Below, piece after piece: positions 24,378 to 31,679 of a stretch of DNA of 48,785 nt; within the stretch, counting starts at the first letter, position 1; each line of letters begins with the position of its first letter. The DNA lies in NCBI GenBank assembly GCA_964545475.1, contig CAZJGG010000019.1, positions 1 through 48,785 on the forward strand, read 5' to 3'. The notes beneath the pieces are model-generated. The model was not told the DNA's origin. It did no database searches and worked only from the letters and a program-made list of their open reading frames with translations. Source of the DNA: CAZJGG01 sp964545475 (lineage in GTDB: Bacteria; Bacillota; Clostridia; Lachnospirales; JAISER01). The position numbers and the translations under genes were made by a program.

Positions 24378-25778
24378 ATGAAAGGCGAAATTAATAATTT
24401 TTTAAAAAATTATAAAAACCAAGGCATATATCCCTTTCATATGCCTGGTCATAAAAGGATTAAAAGTTTTATTAATACAGATGATTTTTTAAATTTTGAT
24501 ATAACAGAGATTTATGGTGCAGACAATTTGCCTAACCCCACAGGGATTATTGGAGAAACTCAACGGGAAATGGCAGAAGTTTATGGAGCGGACAAAACGT
24601 TTATGCTTGTTAATGGTTCAAGCAGCGGTATAATTGCCGCAATACTTTCCGTTTGCGCAGACGGTGACGGAATTTTGATTGGGAGAAACAGCCATGTTAG
24701 CGCTTATAACGGATTAATTTTGTCCGGGGCTGTGCCTTATTATTTGTATCCTGAAATGACAAATTTCGGCATTGCCGGGGGAATAAGCCCGGAAAAACTG
24801 GAAGATAAACTTATAACCAATAGTCATATTAAAGCAGTTTTTATAACAAGCCCAACTTACGAAGGAATTTGTTCTGATATATCAGAAATTGCTAAAATAA
24901 CCCACAAATACAAGAAGATTTTAATTGTAGATGAAGCTCATGGCGCACATTTTAACTTTCATGAGGCCTTTCCTAAAACTGCAATAAAAGCCGGAGCGGA
25001 TATTTCTATTCAAAGCCTCCATAAAACCCTTCCGGCTCTTAACCAATGCGCCTTATTACATGTTAAAAGCCATAGAGTTAATTTAGACAGGCTTTCTCAA
25101 TGCTTAAAAATGATGCAAACTACAAGCCCTTCCTATATTTTTATGGCTGTTATGGAAAATTGCGTTAAACTTGTAAGCAGAAAAGCACTTTTTGACGACT
25201 ATATAAGTATACTTAAAGAGGTGAGAGGGGAGCTTTTAAAAAATGAAACTATAAAGCTTGTTAGCAAAGAGCTTGTTAATAAATTCGGTATAAATGAAAT
25301 TGATATATCAAAACTGGTTTTTATTTTAAACTGCAATGAAAACGGAGATTATTGCGAAAGCTTTTTGCGTGAAAATTATAAAACGGAACTTGAAATGTGC
25401 GGTATAAACCATTTAATAGCTTTAACTTCTGTTGCCGATAGCAAAGAGGGCTTTGAAATGCTTAAAAACGGTATTAACAGATTAAATTCCCTATTGAAAT
25501 TTTGTAAAAAAGAGTTTACAATAAAGTTTGAGGGTTTTGCCAATCAGGCAGTTTATACCCCTAGAAAAGCGGTTTATATGCCTTTACGGGAAGAAAGCTT
25601 GGAAAAGTGCGAAAATGAGGTTTCAGCAGGTTATGTTATACCTTATCCGCCGGGAATTCCATTGGTTGCACCAGGAGAGCTTATTACAACAAAAACAATA
25701 CAGCTTATTAACGGATACATAAAAAATAATATTCAAGTTGTTGGCGTTGTAAATAATCGTATAAAAATTATAAATTGA
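24378..25778 (+). CDS. Orn/Lys/Arg decarboxylase family PLP enzyme
   Basis: A 466-residue fold-I PLP enzyme of the short Gram-positive Lys/Arg/Orn decarboxylase group (SpeA/YaaO-like) that would make cadaverine, agmatine or putrescine. PFHMPGHKR is near 19-27 and ITEIYGADNLPNPTG near 40-54. NGSSSGIIAAILS (cofactor phosphate site) is near 79, DEAHGAHFNFHEAFP near 194, and the PLP lysine lies in SLHKTLPALNQ (Lys about 216). The C-terminal domain with GYVIPYPPGIPLVAPGE near 415 is intact. Specificity cannot be settled by eye. RBS GAGGTG overlaps the end of the HD gene. Confidence 0.87.
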   Translation: MKGEINNFLKNYKNQGIYPFHMPGHKRIKSFINTDDFLNFDITEIYGADNLPNPTGIIGETQREMAEVYGADKTFMLVNGSSSGIIAAILSVCADGDGILIGRNSHVSAYNGLILSGAVPYYLYPEMTNFGIAGGISPEKLEDKLITNSHIKAVFITSPTYEGICSDISEIAKITHKYKKILIVDEAHGAHFNFHEAFPKTAIKAGADISIQSLHKTLPALNQCALLHVKSHRVNLDRLSQCLKMMQTTSPSYIFMAVMENCVKLVSRKALFDDYISILKEVRGELLKNETIKLVSKELVNKFGINEIDISKLVFILNCNENGDYCESFLRENYKTELEMCGINHLIALTSVADSKEGFEMLKNGINRLNSLLKFCKKEFTIKFEGFANQAVYTPRKAVYMPLREESLEKCENEVSAGYVIPYPPGIPLVAPGELITTKTIQLINGYIKNNIQVVGVVNNRIKIIN

Positions 25779-25858
25779 ATTAAATTTTAAATTAAGAAAA
25801 TGGAGTTATTAATACGTATATACTTATAAATTTATAGGGTATAAAAAAGGAGATATAT

Positions 25859-26227
25859 ATGACAAATTTAATAAGCATTACAGATATTGTGTATGCGGCT
25901 GTGCTTGCGCTTTTACTTACAATTCTTATACAGACTATTACAAAAGCGGTTTCTATGTTTTTTAAGCCTATTGAAATTGAGCACACCCAAAGGGAAATTA
26001 AGCAAATTATTGAAAAGTGTCAAAGCCTTTTTCCCAGAGAAAATGTGCTTTTCGACGGGCAAACGTTTAAAAGGGGCATGAATGTGCGAGTTGTTACAAA
26101 CAGACAAAAAATCATTGAAGGCGAACTTATTGGAATTAACAGCGATGATATGATTTGTCTTTTAACAAGCAAATTCGTAGTAGCGCAGGATTTGCGTAAT
26201 ATAAAAGAAATGAAAATAATTAAGTAA
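25859..26227 (+). CDS. Conserved membrane-anchored hypothetical protein
   Basis: I do not recognise this 122-residue protein. It has one N-terminal TM helix (about residues 10-35, VYAAVLALLLTILIQTITKAV). A cytosolic domain follows, with a helical linker (HTQREIKQIIEKCQ) and a small beta-rich part (about 58-122). The latter contains TFKRGMNVRVVTNRQKIIEG and looks like an SH3/Sm-type barrel. The ATG has AAGGAGATATAT upstream. It lies before lonB, itself an N-terminally anchored protease, with a terminator between them. A functional link to lonB is only positional. Confidence 0.6.
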   Translation: MTNLISITDIVYAAVLALLLTILIQTITKAVSMFFKPIEIEHTQREIKQIIEKCQSLFPRENVLFDGQTFKRGMNVRVVTNRQKIIEGELIGINSDDMICLLTSKFVVAQDLRNIKEMKIIK

Positions 26228-26228
26228 A

Positions 26229-26353
26229 AATCACGGGTTTTAATTCGTATTAGATTCGTAGGGAACGTTTTGGATGCGTTCCGAATTCCGAAAGGCATTA
26301 TGCAAAAGAATTCGACAGTGTGAATCACGGGTTTTTTAATCCGTGATTTTTTA
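26229..26353 (+). terminator. Terminator with a duplicated half and an embedded palindromic insert
   Basis: The working hairpin is ATCACGG (26324-26330) with CCGTGAT (26341-26347), then TTTTTT. An extra copy of its left half plus loop (TCACGGGTTTT) lies at 26231-26241. The 80-odd bases between hold GGAACG/CGTTCC and GAATTC/GAATTC inverted repeats. It reads as a terminator into which a small palindromic element inserted or which was locally duplicated. Confidence 0.55.
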
Positions 26354-26465
26354 TGTTTCATTAAGAATAGGGCGTGTTTACATGGTTTTGAAATTTTTTA
26401 ATCAATATCCAACACACCCGAATAATATCCCGTAAATTGTAAATAATGGATATAAATGTATTTAA

Positions 26466-26503
26466 ATGTGAGTTCAGAAAGGTCTTTCGTTTTGAACTCA
26501 CAT
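26466..26503 (+). promoter_or_regulatory. Strong hairpin in the lonB leader
   Basis: ATGTGAGTTCA (26466-26476) pairs perfectly with TGAACTCACAT (26493-26503); the loop contains a second stem, GAAAG/CTTTC. It ends eight bases before the lonB ribosome binding site GGGAGTG. It may be an operator, an attenuator (AATTTT follows) or an mRNA-stabilising leader. The 26360-26465 stretch shows nothing else I can support. Confidence 0.5.
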
Positions 26504-26523
26504 AATTTTATGGGAGTGTTTTT

Positions 26524-28188
26524 ATGCAGACGATAAACGGACTTTTGGTAGGAACCCAGTTAATTTTTACCTTTATAATTGGAATGTATTTTTACAATGC
26601 ATTAAAGCAGCAACAGGCAACAAAGGCTACGATAAGCATAGATTCCAGCGAAGAAGCCGAAAAACTTAGAAAACTAAGAGAAATACAACTTAACAAGCCT
26701 CTTTCGGAAAAGACAAGACCACAAAATCTTGATGATGTTTACGGGCAGGAAAACGGCATTAAAGCATTGAAAGCAGCTTTGTGCGGACCAAACCCACAGC
26801 ATGTCATAATTTACGGCCAGCCGGGCATTGGTAAAACAACAGCCGCAAGGCTTGTTTTAGAAGAGGCTAAGAAATCGCTTAAATCCCCTTTTGCCGAAAA
26901 CGCACCGTTTGTAGAAGTTGATGCGACAATTTTGCAGTTTGATGAAAGAAGTATTGCAGACCCGTTAATTGGCTCTGTTCACGACCCAATATATCAAGGG
27001 GCTGGCGTTTACGGACAAGCAGGAATTCCTCAGCCAAAGCAGGGTGCTGTAACAAACGCCCATGGAGGAGTGTTGTTTATTGACGAAATAGGCGAGCTTC
27101 ACCAAATGCAAATGAACAAGCTTTTAAAGGTTTTAGAAGACGGAAAGGTAACTCTTTCTAGCTCTTATTATTCAAAAGAAAATAAAAACATCCCAAGGCA
27201 TATACACGACATGTTTTGTAACGGCTTACCTGCGGATTTTAGACTTGTGGGCGCAACAACAAGAAGCCCGGAGGATTTGCCGGAAGCTTTACGCTCTCGA
27301 TGCCAAGAAATATTTTTCAGAAATTTGACTAAGACGGAAATTGAAGCAATTGCGGAAAGCGCATGTACAAAAGCCGAGTTTGAATATGAAAATGGAGTTG
27401 GAAAACTTGTTTCACAATATGCTGCAAACGGAAGAGATGCTGTAAATATAATACAATCTGCCGCATCTTTTGCAACTCTTGAAGACAGAACGGATATTAA
27501 AATAACTGATATAGAAGAAATCGCCGAATTCGGGCGTTATTTAAAATCCAACGATAAGCATGTTGAAAACGAGCAAAAAATTGGTGTTGTAAACGGAATG
27601 GCGGTTTTTGGCTCTGGCTCAGGTTCAGTGCTTGAAATAGAAACTACGGCTGTTCCGGCGCTTAATGAGGGAATGGGAAGCCTTAAAATAACCGGCGTAG
27701 TTTCAGAAGAAGAAATAAACAGCCGTTATGGAAAAATGAGAAGAAAGTCCAATATAACAAATTCTGTTGAAAATTGCATTACGTTAATCCATAAAGTATC
27801 TGGAATTAACACTAAAAATTTTGATATTCATATAAATTTCGTTGGGGGAGCTCCCGTGGACGGACCTTCGGCAGGAATAGCAATTTTTTCAGCAATTTAT
27901 TCTGCTCTTATAGAAAAAGCTGTTCCTCAAATTTTAGCAATGACAGGGGAGATTTCTATAAAAGGGCGTGTTTGCCCTGTGGGTGGTGTACCGGATAAAA
28001 TTGAAGCCGCAATAAACGCAGGAGTTAAAAAAATATTAATCCCTAAGTCAAATTATCAAAAATCCTTTTCAAAATATGGGAGTGCCATTGTTTGTGTTGA
28101 AACGGTAGAAGAGGTTTTAAAAGAAGTGTTCGGTTTCAGCAGTATTATTATTCCTTTAAATTACGAAAATAACAAAGCATATTTATAA
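26524..28188 (+). CDS. lonB: Membrane-anchored ATP-dependent protease LonB
   Basis: LonB is an AAA+ serine-lysine protease expressed in the forespore in Bacillus and widespread in Clostridia. A single N-terminal TM (about residues 5-24) replaces the Lon N domain. Walker A GQPGIGKTTAA lies at 98-108 and Walker B GGVLFIDEIGEL near 179. The protease domain has the nucleophile Ser449 in VDGPSAGIAIF and Lys492 in GGVPDKIEAA, 43 residues apart as in Lon. The 554 residues match B. subtilis LonB closely. RBS GGGAGTG precedes the ATG. The TAA stop doubles as the left target copy of a family A element. Confidence 0.93.
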   Translation: MQTINGLLVGTQLIFTFIIGMYFYNALKQQQATKATISIDSSEEAEKLRKLREIQLNKPLSEKTRPQNLDDVYGQENGIKALKAALCGPNPQHVIIYGQPGIGKTTAARLVLEEAKKSLKSPFAENAPFVEVDATILQFDERSIADPLIGSVHDPIYQGAGVYGQAGIPQPKQGAVTNAHGGVLFIDEIGELHQMQMNKLLKVLEDGKVTLSSSYYSKENKNIPRHIHDMFCNGLPADFRLVGATTRSPEDLPEALRSRCQEIFFRNLTKTEIEAIAESACTKAEFEYENGVGKLVSQYAANGRDAVNIIQSAASFATLEDRTDIKITDIEEIAEFGRYLKSNDKHVENEQKIGVVNGMAVFGSGSGSVLEIETTAVPALNEGMGSLKITGVVSEEEINSRYGKMRRKSNITNSVENCITLIHKVSGINTKNFDIHINFVGGAPVDGPSAGIAIFSAIYSALIEKAVPQILAMTGEISIKGRVCPVGGVPDKIEAAINAGVKKILIPKSNYQKSFSKYGSAIVCVETVEEVLKEVFGFSSIIIPLNYENNKAYL

Positions 28189-28352
28189 GAGGCTGTTTAA
28201 AATCTTCATTCAGCCGTATTTTTGGTTATTTTTTCGTTATTCTACGTCAGCGTGAAACGCCCATACCTTGTTCAGTATGAACGTTCCACGCTTCCTTGCC
28301 TAACAAAAAAATCACTCAAAAATACGTCTAAAGCGAGATTCTAAACAGCCTC
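28189..28352 (+). mobile_element. 164-bp MITE-like element, family A, copy 3 at the lonB stop
   Basis: It starts GAGGCTGTTTAAAATCTT and ends GAGATTCTAAACAGCCTC. TAA flanks it on both sides (28186-28188, which is the lonB stop, and 28353-28355). It has the same length and orientation as the copy at 6554, with three mismatches by eye, which suggests recent spread. Confidence 0.9.
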
Positions 28353-28360
28353 TAAGAGCC

Positions 28361-28390
28361 GGCGGTCAATAAAGACCGCCTATACATATT
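28361..28390. terminator. GC-rich hairpin, probable terminator between lonB and yjfB
   Basis: GGCGGTC (28361-28367) pairs with GACCGCC (28374-28380) around AATAAA, followed by TATACATATTTA. It lies between convergent genes; it may be the original lonB terminator, pushed away by the inserted element. Confidence 0.5.
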
Positions 28391-28397
28391 TACTAAA

Positions 28398-28418
28398 GGC
28401 GAGTTTTAAGCGGTCGCC
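28398..28418. repeat. 21-bp mini-hairpin flanked by TAAA
   Basis: GGCGA and TCGCC form the stem, and TAAA flanks it at 28394-28397 and 28419-28422. Both ends match the 45-bp hairpin at 41866, which has the same flanks. The right end overlaps the TAG stop of the minus-strand small gene. Confidence 0.5.
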
Positions 28419-28573
28419 TAAATCCGTATATCAACTGTACATCCATCAAGCATTTCTAAAATTGCTGTTCCGGTTTCTTCAGCTGTTTTCATAGATTTTT
28501 TCATAATGGCAACGTTAACAGCCGTTGCAACGCTTGGTTGCGCCATATCCATAGATAATAATCCTATGTCCAT
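28418..28573 (-). CDS. YjfB-like small protein (putative motility protein family)
   Basis: A 51-residue ORF begins MDIGLLSMDMAQPSVATAVN, continues VAIMKKSMKTAEETGTAILE, and ends MLDGCTVDIRI. This matches the YjfB_motility family (PF14070) in length and in the alternating helical pattern with the KKSMKTAEETG core. The family name reflects a proposed, not proven, link to motility. AAGGAGATGAATAT precedes the ATG at 28573. It stands alone, convergent to lonB, and its TAG overlaps a small hairpin. Confidence 0.75.
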   Translation of the reverse strand: MDIGLLSMDMAQPSVATAVNVAIMKKSMKTAEETGTAILEMLDGCTVDIRI

Positions 28574-28671
28574 ATATTCATCTCCTTAACTTTACTTTTA
28601 TTATGATATTTGTATCGTAATTTGTATTATAATCTCGAATATTAAATATTATTAGCATTTTTTGATATTTG

Positions 28672-28700
28672 TTGTAAAAAAATATACTTAAGGGTATAAT
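28672..28700 (+). promoter_or_regulatory. Promoter of capA-ispD-rnhA
   Basis: TTGTAA (28672-28677) and a perfect TATAAT (28695-28700), spaced 17 bp, 45 bases before the capA-like start. Confidence 0.65.
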
Positions 28701-28745
28701 TAAATAGCTGTAATCACGCTTGCAAAAGCAAAAAAGAGGTGTAAC

Positions 28746-29963
28746 ATGAGAAAAATACTGTTGCTGTCGGTTTTAGTTATAACCGTTACTATAGCAAGTG
28801 CACTTTTAGGCAATTATTATGGTACAAACGCTGCACCGGTTTTTAAAGAAGAAGTATTAGCGGAAGAGAGTGCAGAGGAAAATTTAGTTCAAGAAGCCAC
28901 AAATATAAGCGAACAGGAAGCGGAAGATGCTTTAAATATTATTTTCCCCAAAACTTCAAACATAAAAATCTCTGTAGTAGGGGATTTAATGGTACATGAC
29001 GAGCAAATGTATTTTGCAAAAAAAAGCGAAAACGAAATAGATTTTAATTCTTCTTTCAGGTTTATTAAGCCATATCTTGAAAATGCAGATTTAACAGTGG
29101 GTAATTTAGAAACTACATTTGCCGGAAAAGAAGTGGGTTACAGTTTTTACCCAACATTTAACGCCCCAGACGAATTTGGACAAGCCCTTAAAAATGCGGG
29201 ATTTGACTTGGTGACAACTACAAATAACCATGCATTGGATAAAATGGAAAAAGGTGTCTTACGCACCCTTGACGTGCTTGACACATTGGGCATTGACCAC
29301 GTGGGGACATATAGAAGTTTTAACGAGCGGGATAATATTTACATCAAAGAAATAGACGGTATTAGGCTTGCATTTTTATCTTATACTTACGGGACAAATG
29401 GCATTCCCATTCCTCAAAATAAAGAATACTTAATAAATGTTTTAAACGAAGGTCTTATACAGGCGGATATTAAAAGGGCAAAGGAACTTAAGCCGGATTT
29501 TATTATTGTATTGCCACATATGGGGGTTGAGTACGACACTTTACCTAATTCTAGCGTAAAAAACTGGGTTAATATAATGCTTGATGCAGGAGCGGACATT
29601 GTTTTAGCAAGCCATCCTCACGTTGTCCAGCCAACAGAGTTTATTGAAAAAGTAGATGAAAACGGAGAAGTGAGAACCTGTTTTGTGGCTTATTCCATGG
29701 GTAATTTTATTTCTTCTCAAAGAACGCTGCCAAGAGACACTGGAATTATTGTAAATTTAGAATTTGAGAAAAAAGGCAGAGATAAAGCCGTTATAAAAAA
29801 TGCAGATGTTGTAAAAACTTGGGTTAAGTTTAAAAACGCAAAAGGTGCAATGGATATTGCGGTGCTTCCGGTTGAGGATACTCTCTTGCAATACGAAAGC
29901 GGACAAGATATAGATTTACGCCAAAAGGATATAAACCGAATAAAGGAAATAGGAGGGCGGTAA
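28746..29963 (+). CDS. CapA family metallophosphoesterase-like exported protein
   Basis: A 405-residue CapA/PgsA (COG2843) protein, the family linked to poly-gamma-glutamate capsule synthesis but often of unknown role. An N-terminal anchor (about 4-24, ILLLSVLVITVTIASALLG) is followed by an acidic linker. The calcineurin-like domain has VVGDLMVHDEQM near 79, GNLETTFAG near 119, TTNNHALDKMEKG near 158, LPHMGVEY near 257, SHPHVVQPTE near 288 and YSMGNFISSQ near 317. No pgsBC genes lie nearby, so a capsule role is unsupported. It is followed one base later by ispD. Confidence 0.85.
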   Translation: MRKILLLSVLVITVTIASALLGNYYGTNAAPVFKEEVLAEESAEENLVQEATNISEQEAEDALNIIFPKTSNIKISVVGDLMVHDEQMYFAKKSENEIDFNSSFRFIKPYLENADLTVGNLETTFAGKEVGYSFYPTFNAPDEFGQALKNAGFDLVTTTNNHALDKMEKGVLRTLDVLDTLGIDHVGTYRSFNERDNIYIKEIDGIRLAFLSYTYGTNGIPIPQNKEYLINVLNEGLIQADIKRAKELKPDFIIVLPHMGVEYDTLPNSSVKNWVNIMLDAGADIVLASHPHVVQPTEFIEKVDENGEVRTCFVAYSMGNFISSQRTLPRDTGIIVNLEFEKKGRDKAVIKNADVVKTWVKFKNAKGAMDIAVLPVEDTLLQYESGQDIDLRQKDINRIKEIGGR

Positions 29964-29964
29964 A

Positions 29965-30669
29965 ATGCATGTAACAGCTGTGGTTGTTGCTGCCGGAAAA
30001 GGCGAAAGGCTAACATCCCATATTTCAAAGCAGTTTATTAATCTAAAGGGAAAGCCGATACTTGCTTATACTTTAGAAAAATTTAATGAGAACAACGAAA
30101 TTAACGACATAGTTCTTGTTACTCGAAGCATTGCAGTAGATTATTGCAGAAGTGAAATTGTTGAGGCATACGGATTAAATAAGGTGAAAAACATAATTTT
30201 CGGAGGACAAACAAGGCAGCAGTCGGTTTTAAATGGGCTTAAATGCTGTCAAAATGCCGATATAGTGCTTATTCACGATGGGGTGCGCCCGTTTGTTGGC
30301 TCTGAAGAAATAAGTGCTGTAATCGAGGGGAGCGTAAAGCACGGGGCGTGCGCTGTTGGGGTTATGGTTAAAGATACTGTCAAAAAGTGTGATAAAAATA
30401 ATATTATTAAATCAACACTGGACAGAAGCAAGCTTTGGCAAATTCAAACGCCCCAAGGATTTACATACGATTTAATTATGCAGGCATACAAAAAGGCTGA
30501 AAAAGAGGGCTTTATTGCAACGGATGATTGCCAGATTGCGGAATATGCAGGGCATAAATGTTATATAACACAAGGCAGTTATTTTAATATTAAAATAACA
30601 ACAAAGGAAGATTTAATTTTTGCCGAGGGGATTTTAGAAAATCTAGGAGAGAAAAATGAGAGAAATTGA
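29965..30669 (+). CDS. ispD: 2-C-methyl-D-erythritol 4-phosphate cytidylyltransferase
   Basis: IspD makes CDP-methylerythritol in the MEP isoprenoid pathway. The 234-residue nucleotidyltransferase has the N-terminal CTP-binding loop VVVAAGKGERLTSHISKQF (7-25), GGQTRQQSVLNGL near 75, IHDGVRPFVG near 100, QTPQGFTYDLI near 155, ATDDCQIAEY near 178 and NIKITTKEDL near 205. GGAGGGCGG lies upstream of the ATG. Its last 14 bases overlap rnhA. Its presence indicates that isoprenoids come from the MEP route. Confidence 0.93.
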   Translation: MHVTAVVVAAGKGERLTSHISKQFINLKGKPILAYTLEKFNENNEINDIVLVTRSIAVDYCRSEIVEAYGLNKVKNIIFGGQTRQQSVLNGLKCCQNADIVLIHDGVRPFVGSEEISAVIEGSVKHGACAVGVMVKDTVKKCDKNNIIKSTLDRSKLWQIQTPQGFTYDLIMQAYKKAEKEGFIATDDCQIAEYAGHKCYITQGSYFNIKITTKEDLIFAEGILENLGEKNERN

Positions 30670-31126
30670 AATATATACAGATGGCGCATGTGAAGGCAAC
30701 CCGGGTAGGGGAGCGTACGGTATAGTACTTTTATATAACGGGACCAGAAAAGAATTATCCGGCGGTTATAAGTTAACAACTAATAATCGTATGGAGCTAA
30801 TGGGTGTTATAAAAGCTCTTGCAGCTTTAAAAGAACCTTGCAAAATAAAGCTTTATTCAGACTCAAAGTATGTTGTTGACGCAATAAGGCTTGGTTGGGC
30901 AGAAAAATGGAAAAAAAACAATTGGATGCGGACAAAAAAAGACAAAGCGTTAAATTCAGATTTATGGGAAAACCTCTTGAATTTGCTTAAAATTCACCAT
31001 GTTGAGTTTATTTGGGTAAAAGGGCACGCTGATAACATAGAAAACGAAAGATGCGATTTTTTGGCGGTATCTCATATAAAAACAGGAATTTTAGGTGTAG
31101 ATGAAAAATATGAAAATAACCGTTGA
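30656..31126 (+). CDS. rnhA: Ribonuclease HI
   Basis: RNase HI cuts RNA in RNA-DNA hybrids. At 156 residues it is complete. The metal-binding carboxylates are visible as D9 (EIYTDGACEGNPGRGAYG), the Glu in NNRMELMGV (about 47), the Asp in LYSDSKYVV (about 69), and the last Asp in ENERCDFLA (about 134). The basic handle WAEKWKKNNWMRTKK is present. RBS TAGGAGAG lies within ispD. The promoter of the csp gene overlaps its stop codon. Confidence 0.94.
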   Translation: MREIEIYTDGACEGNPGRGAYGIVLLYNGTRKELSGGYKLTTNNRMELMGVIKALAALKEPCKIKLYSDSKYVVDAIRLGWAEKWKKNNWMRTKKDKALNSDLWENLLNLLKIHHVEFIWVKGHADNIENERCDFLAVSHIKTGILGVDEKYENNR

Positions 31127-31151
31127 CATTCTATCGGATATGTGGTAGAGT
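31123..31151 (+). promoter_or_regulatory. Promoter of the cold-shock gene
   Basis: A perfect TTGACA (31123-31128) overlaps the rnhA stop, and TAGAGT (31146-31151) follows at 17 bp. The 5' leader is about 70 nt, with an inverted repeat CAATGTTAACATTG just downstream that could act as an operator or a cold-responsive stem. Confidence 0.65.
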
Positions 31152-31225
31152 TAACGCGGTTAGTACTTATTCAATGTTAACATTGAATGGTAAAGAAATA
31201 TTTTTTTTAACTAGGAGGATTTTCA

Positions 31226-31426
31226 ATGAAAAAAGGTAATGTTAAGTGGTTCAACGCAGAAAAAGGTTTTGGTTTTATTTCCGTTCCAGGTGAAGACGAT
31301 GTTTTCGTTCACTTCTCAGCTATTAACGCTGACGGCTTCAAGACTTTAGAAGAAGGTCAAGAAGTGGAATTTGATGTAGTACAAGGTGCTAAAGGTCCTC
31401 AAGCTGCAAACGTGGTACGCTGCTAA
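31226..31426 (+). CDS. Cold shock protein, CspA family
   Basis: A 66-residue single-OB-fold RNA chaperone. The RNA-binding motifs RNP1 KGFGFISV (near 13-20) and RNP2 VFVHFSA (near 27-33) are intact, and the start MKKGNVKWFNAEKGFG is typical. AGGAGG precedes the ATG. The gene is monocistronic, with its own promoter and a strong terminator. Codon use is noticeably optimised (GGT, GAA, GTT), consistent with high expression. Confidence 0.95.
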   Translation: MKKGNVKWFNAEKGFGFISVPGEDDVFVHFSAINADGFKTLEEGQEVEFDVVQGAKGPQAANVVRC

Positions 31427-31477
31427 TCAATTGTTTTGTGCGTTTGCATTAAAATATATTTAGGTTAGTTACGGTTT

Positions 31478-31508
31478 AAAACCCTTCATTTATTTGAAGG
31501 GTTTTTTC
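31478..31508 (+). terminator. Rho-independent terminator of the cold-shock gene
   Basis: AAAACCCTTC (31478-31487) pairs perfectly with GAAGGGTTTT (31496-31505), followed by further Ts. Confidence 0.9.
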
Positions 31509-31528
31509 TGTTTTAATACTAATTGTAG

Positions 31529-31679
31529 AATAATAAAAAGCTCTCTTCGCTAATTAGAGCAATTTAACAAAACATTAACAGGTGTGGAGCGGAAACAGCA
31601 AACGTTTCACCGCTGTTTTCGCAAACATAGATGTTTATGTTTTTGCAAATAGCTATAGAGAAGAGAGCTTTTTATTATT
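31529..31679. repeat. 151-bp element with 20-bp perfect terminal inverted repeats at the secA 3' end
   Basis: A 20-bp arm at 31529-31548 (starting AATAATAAAAAGC) is exactly complementary to 31660-31679. Inside is a second stem, AAACAGC/GCTGTTT. The right arm overlaps the secA TAA stop and its last sense codon. On the minus strand the structure ends in a T-rich run, so it could serve as the secA terminator, but its size and ends look like a mobile element of a third type. Confidence 0.6.
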
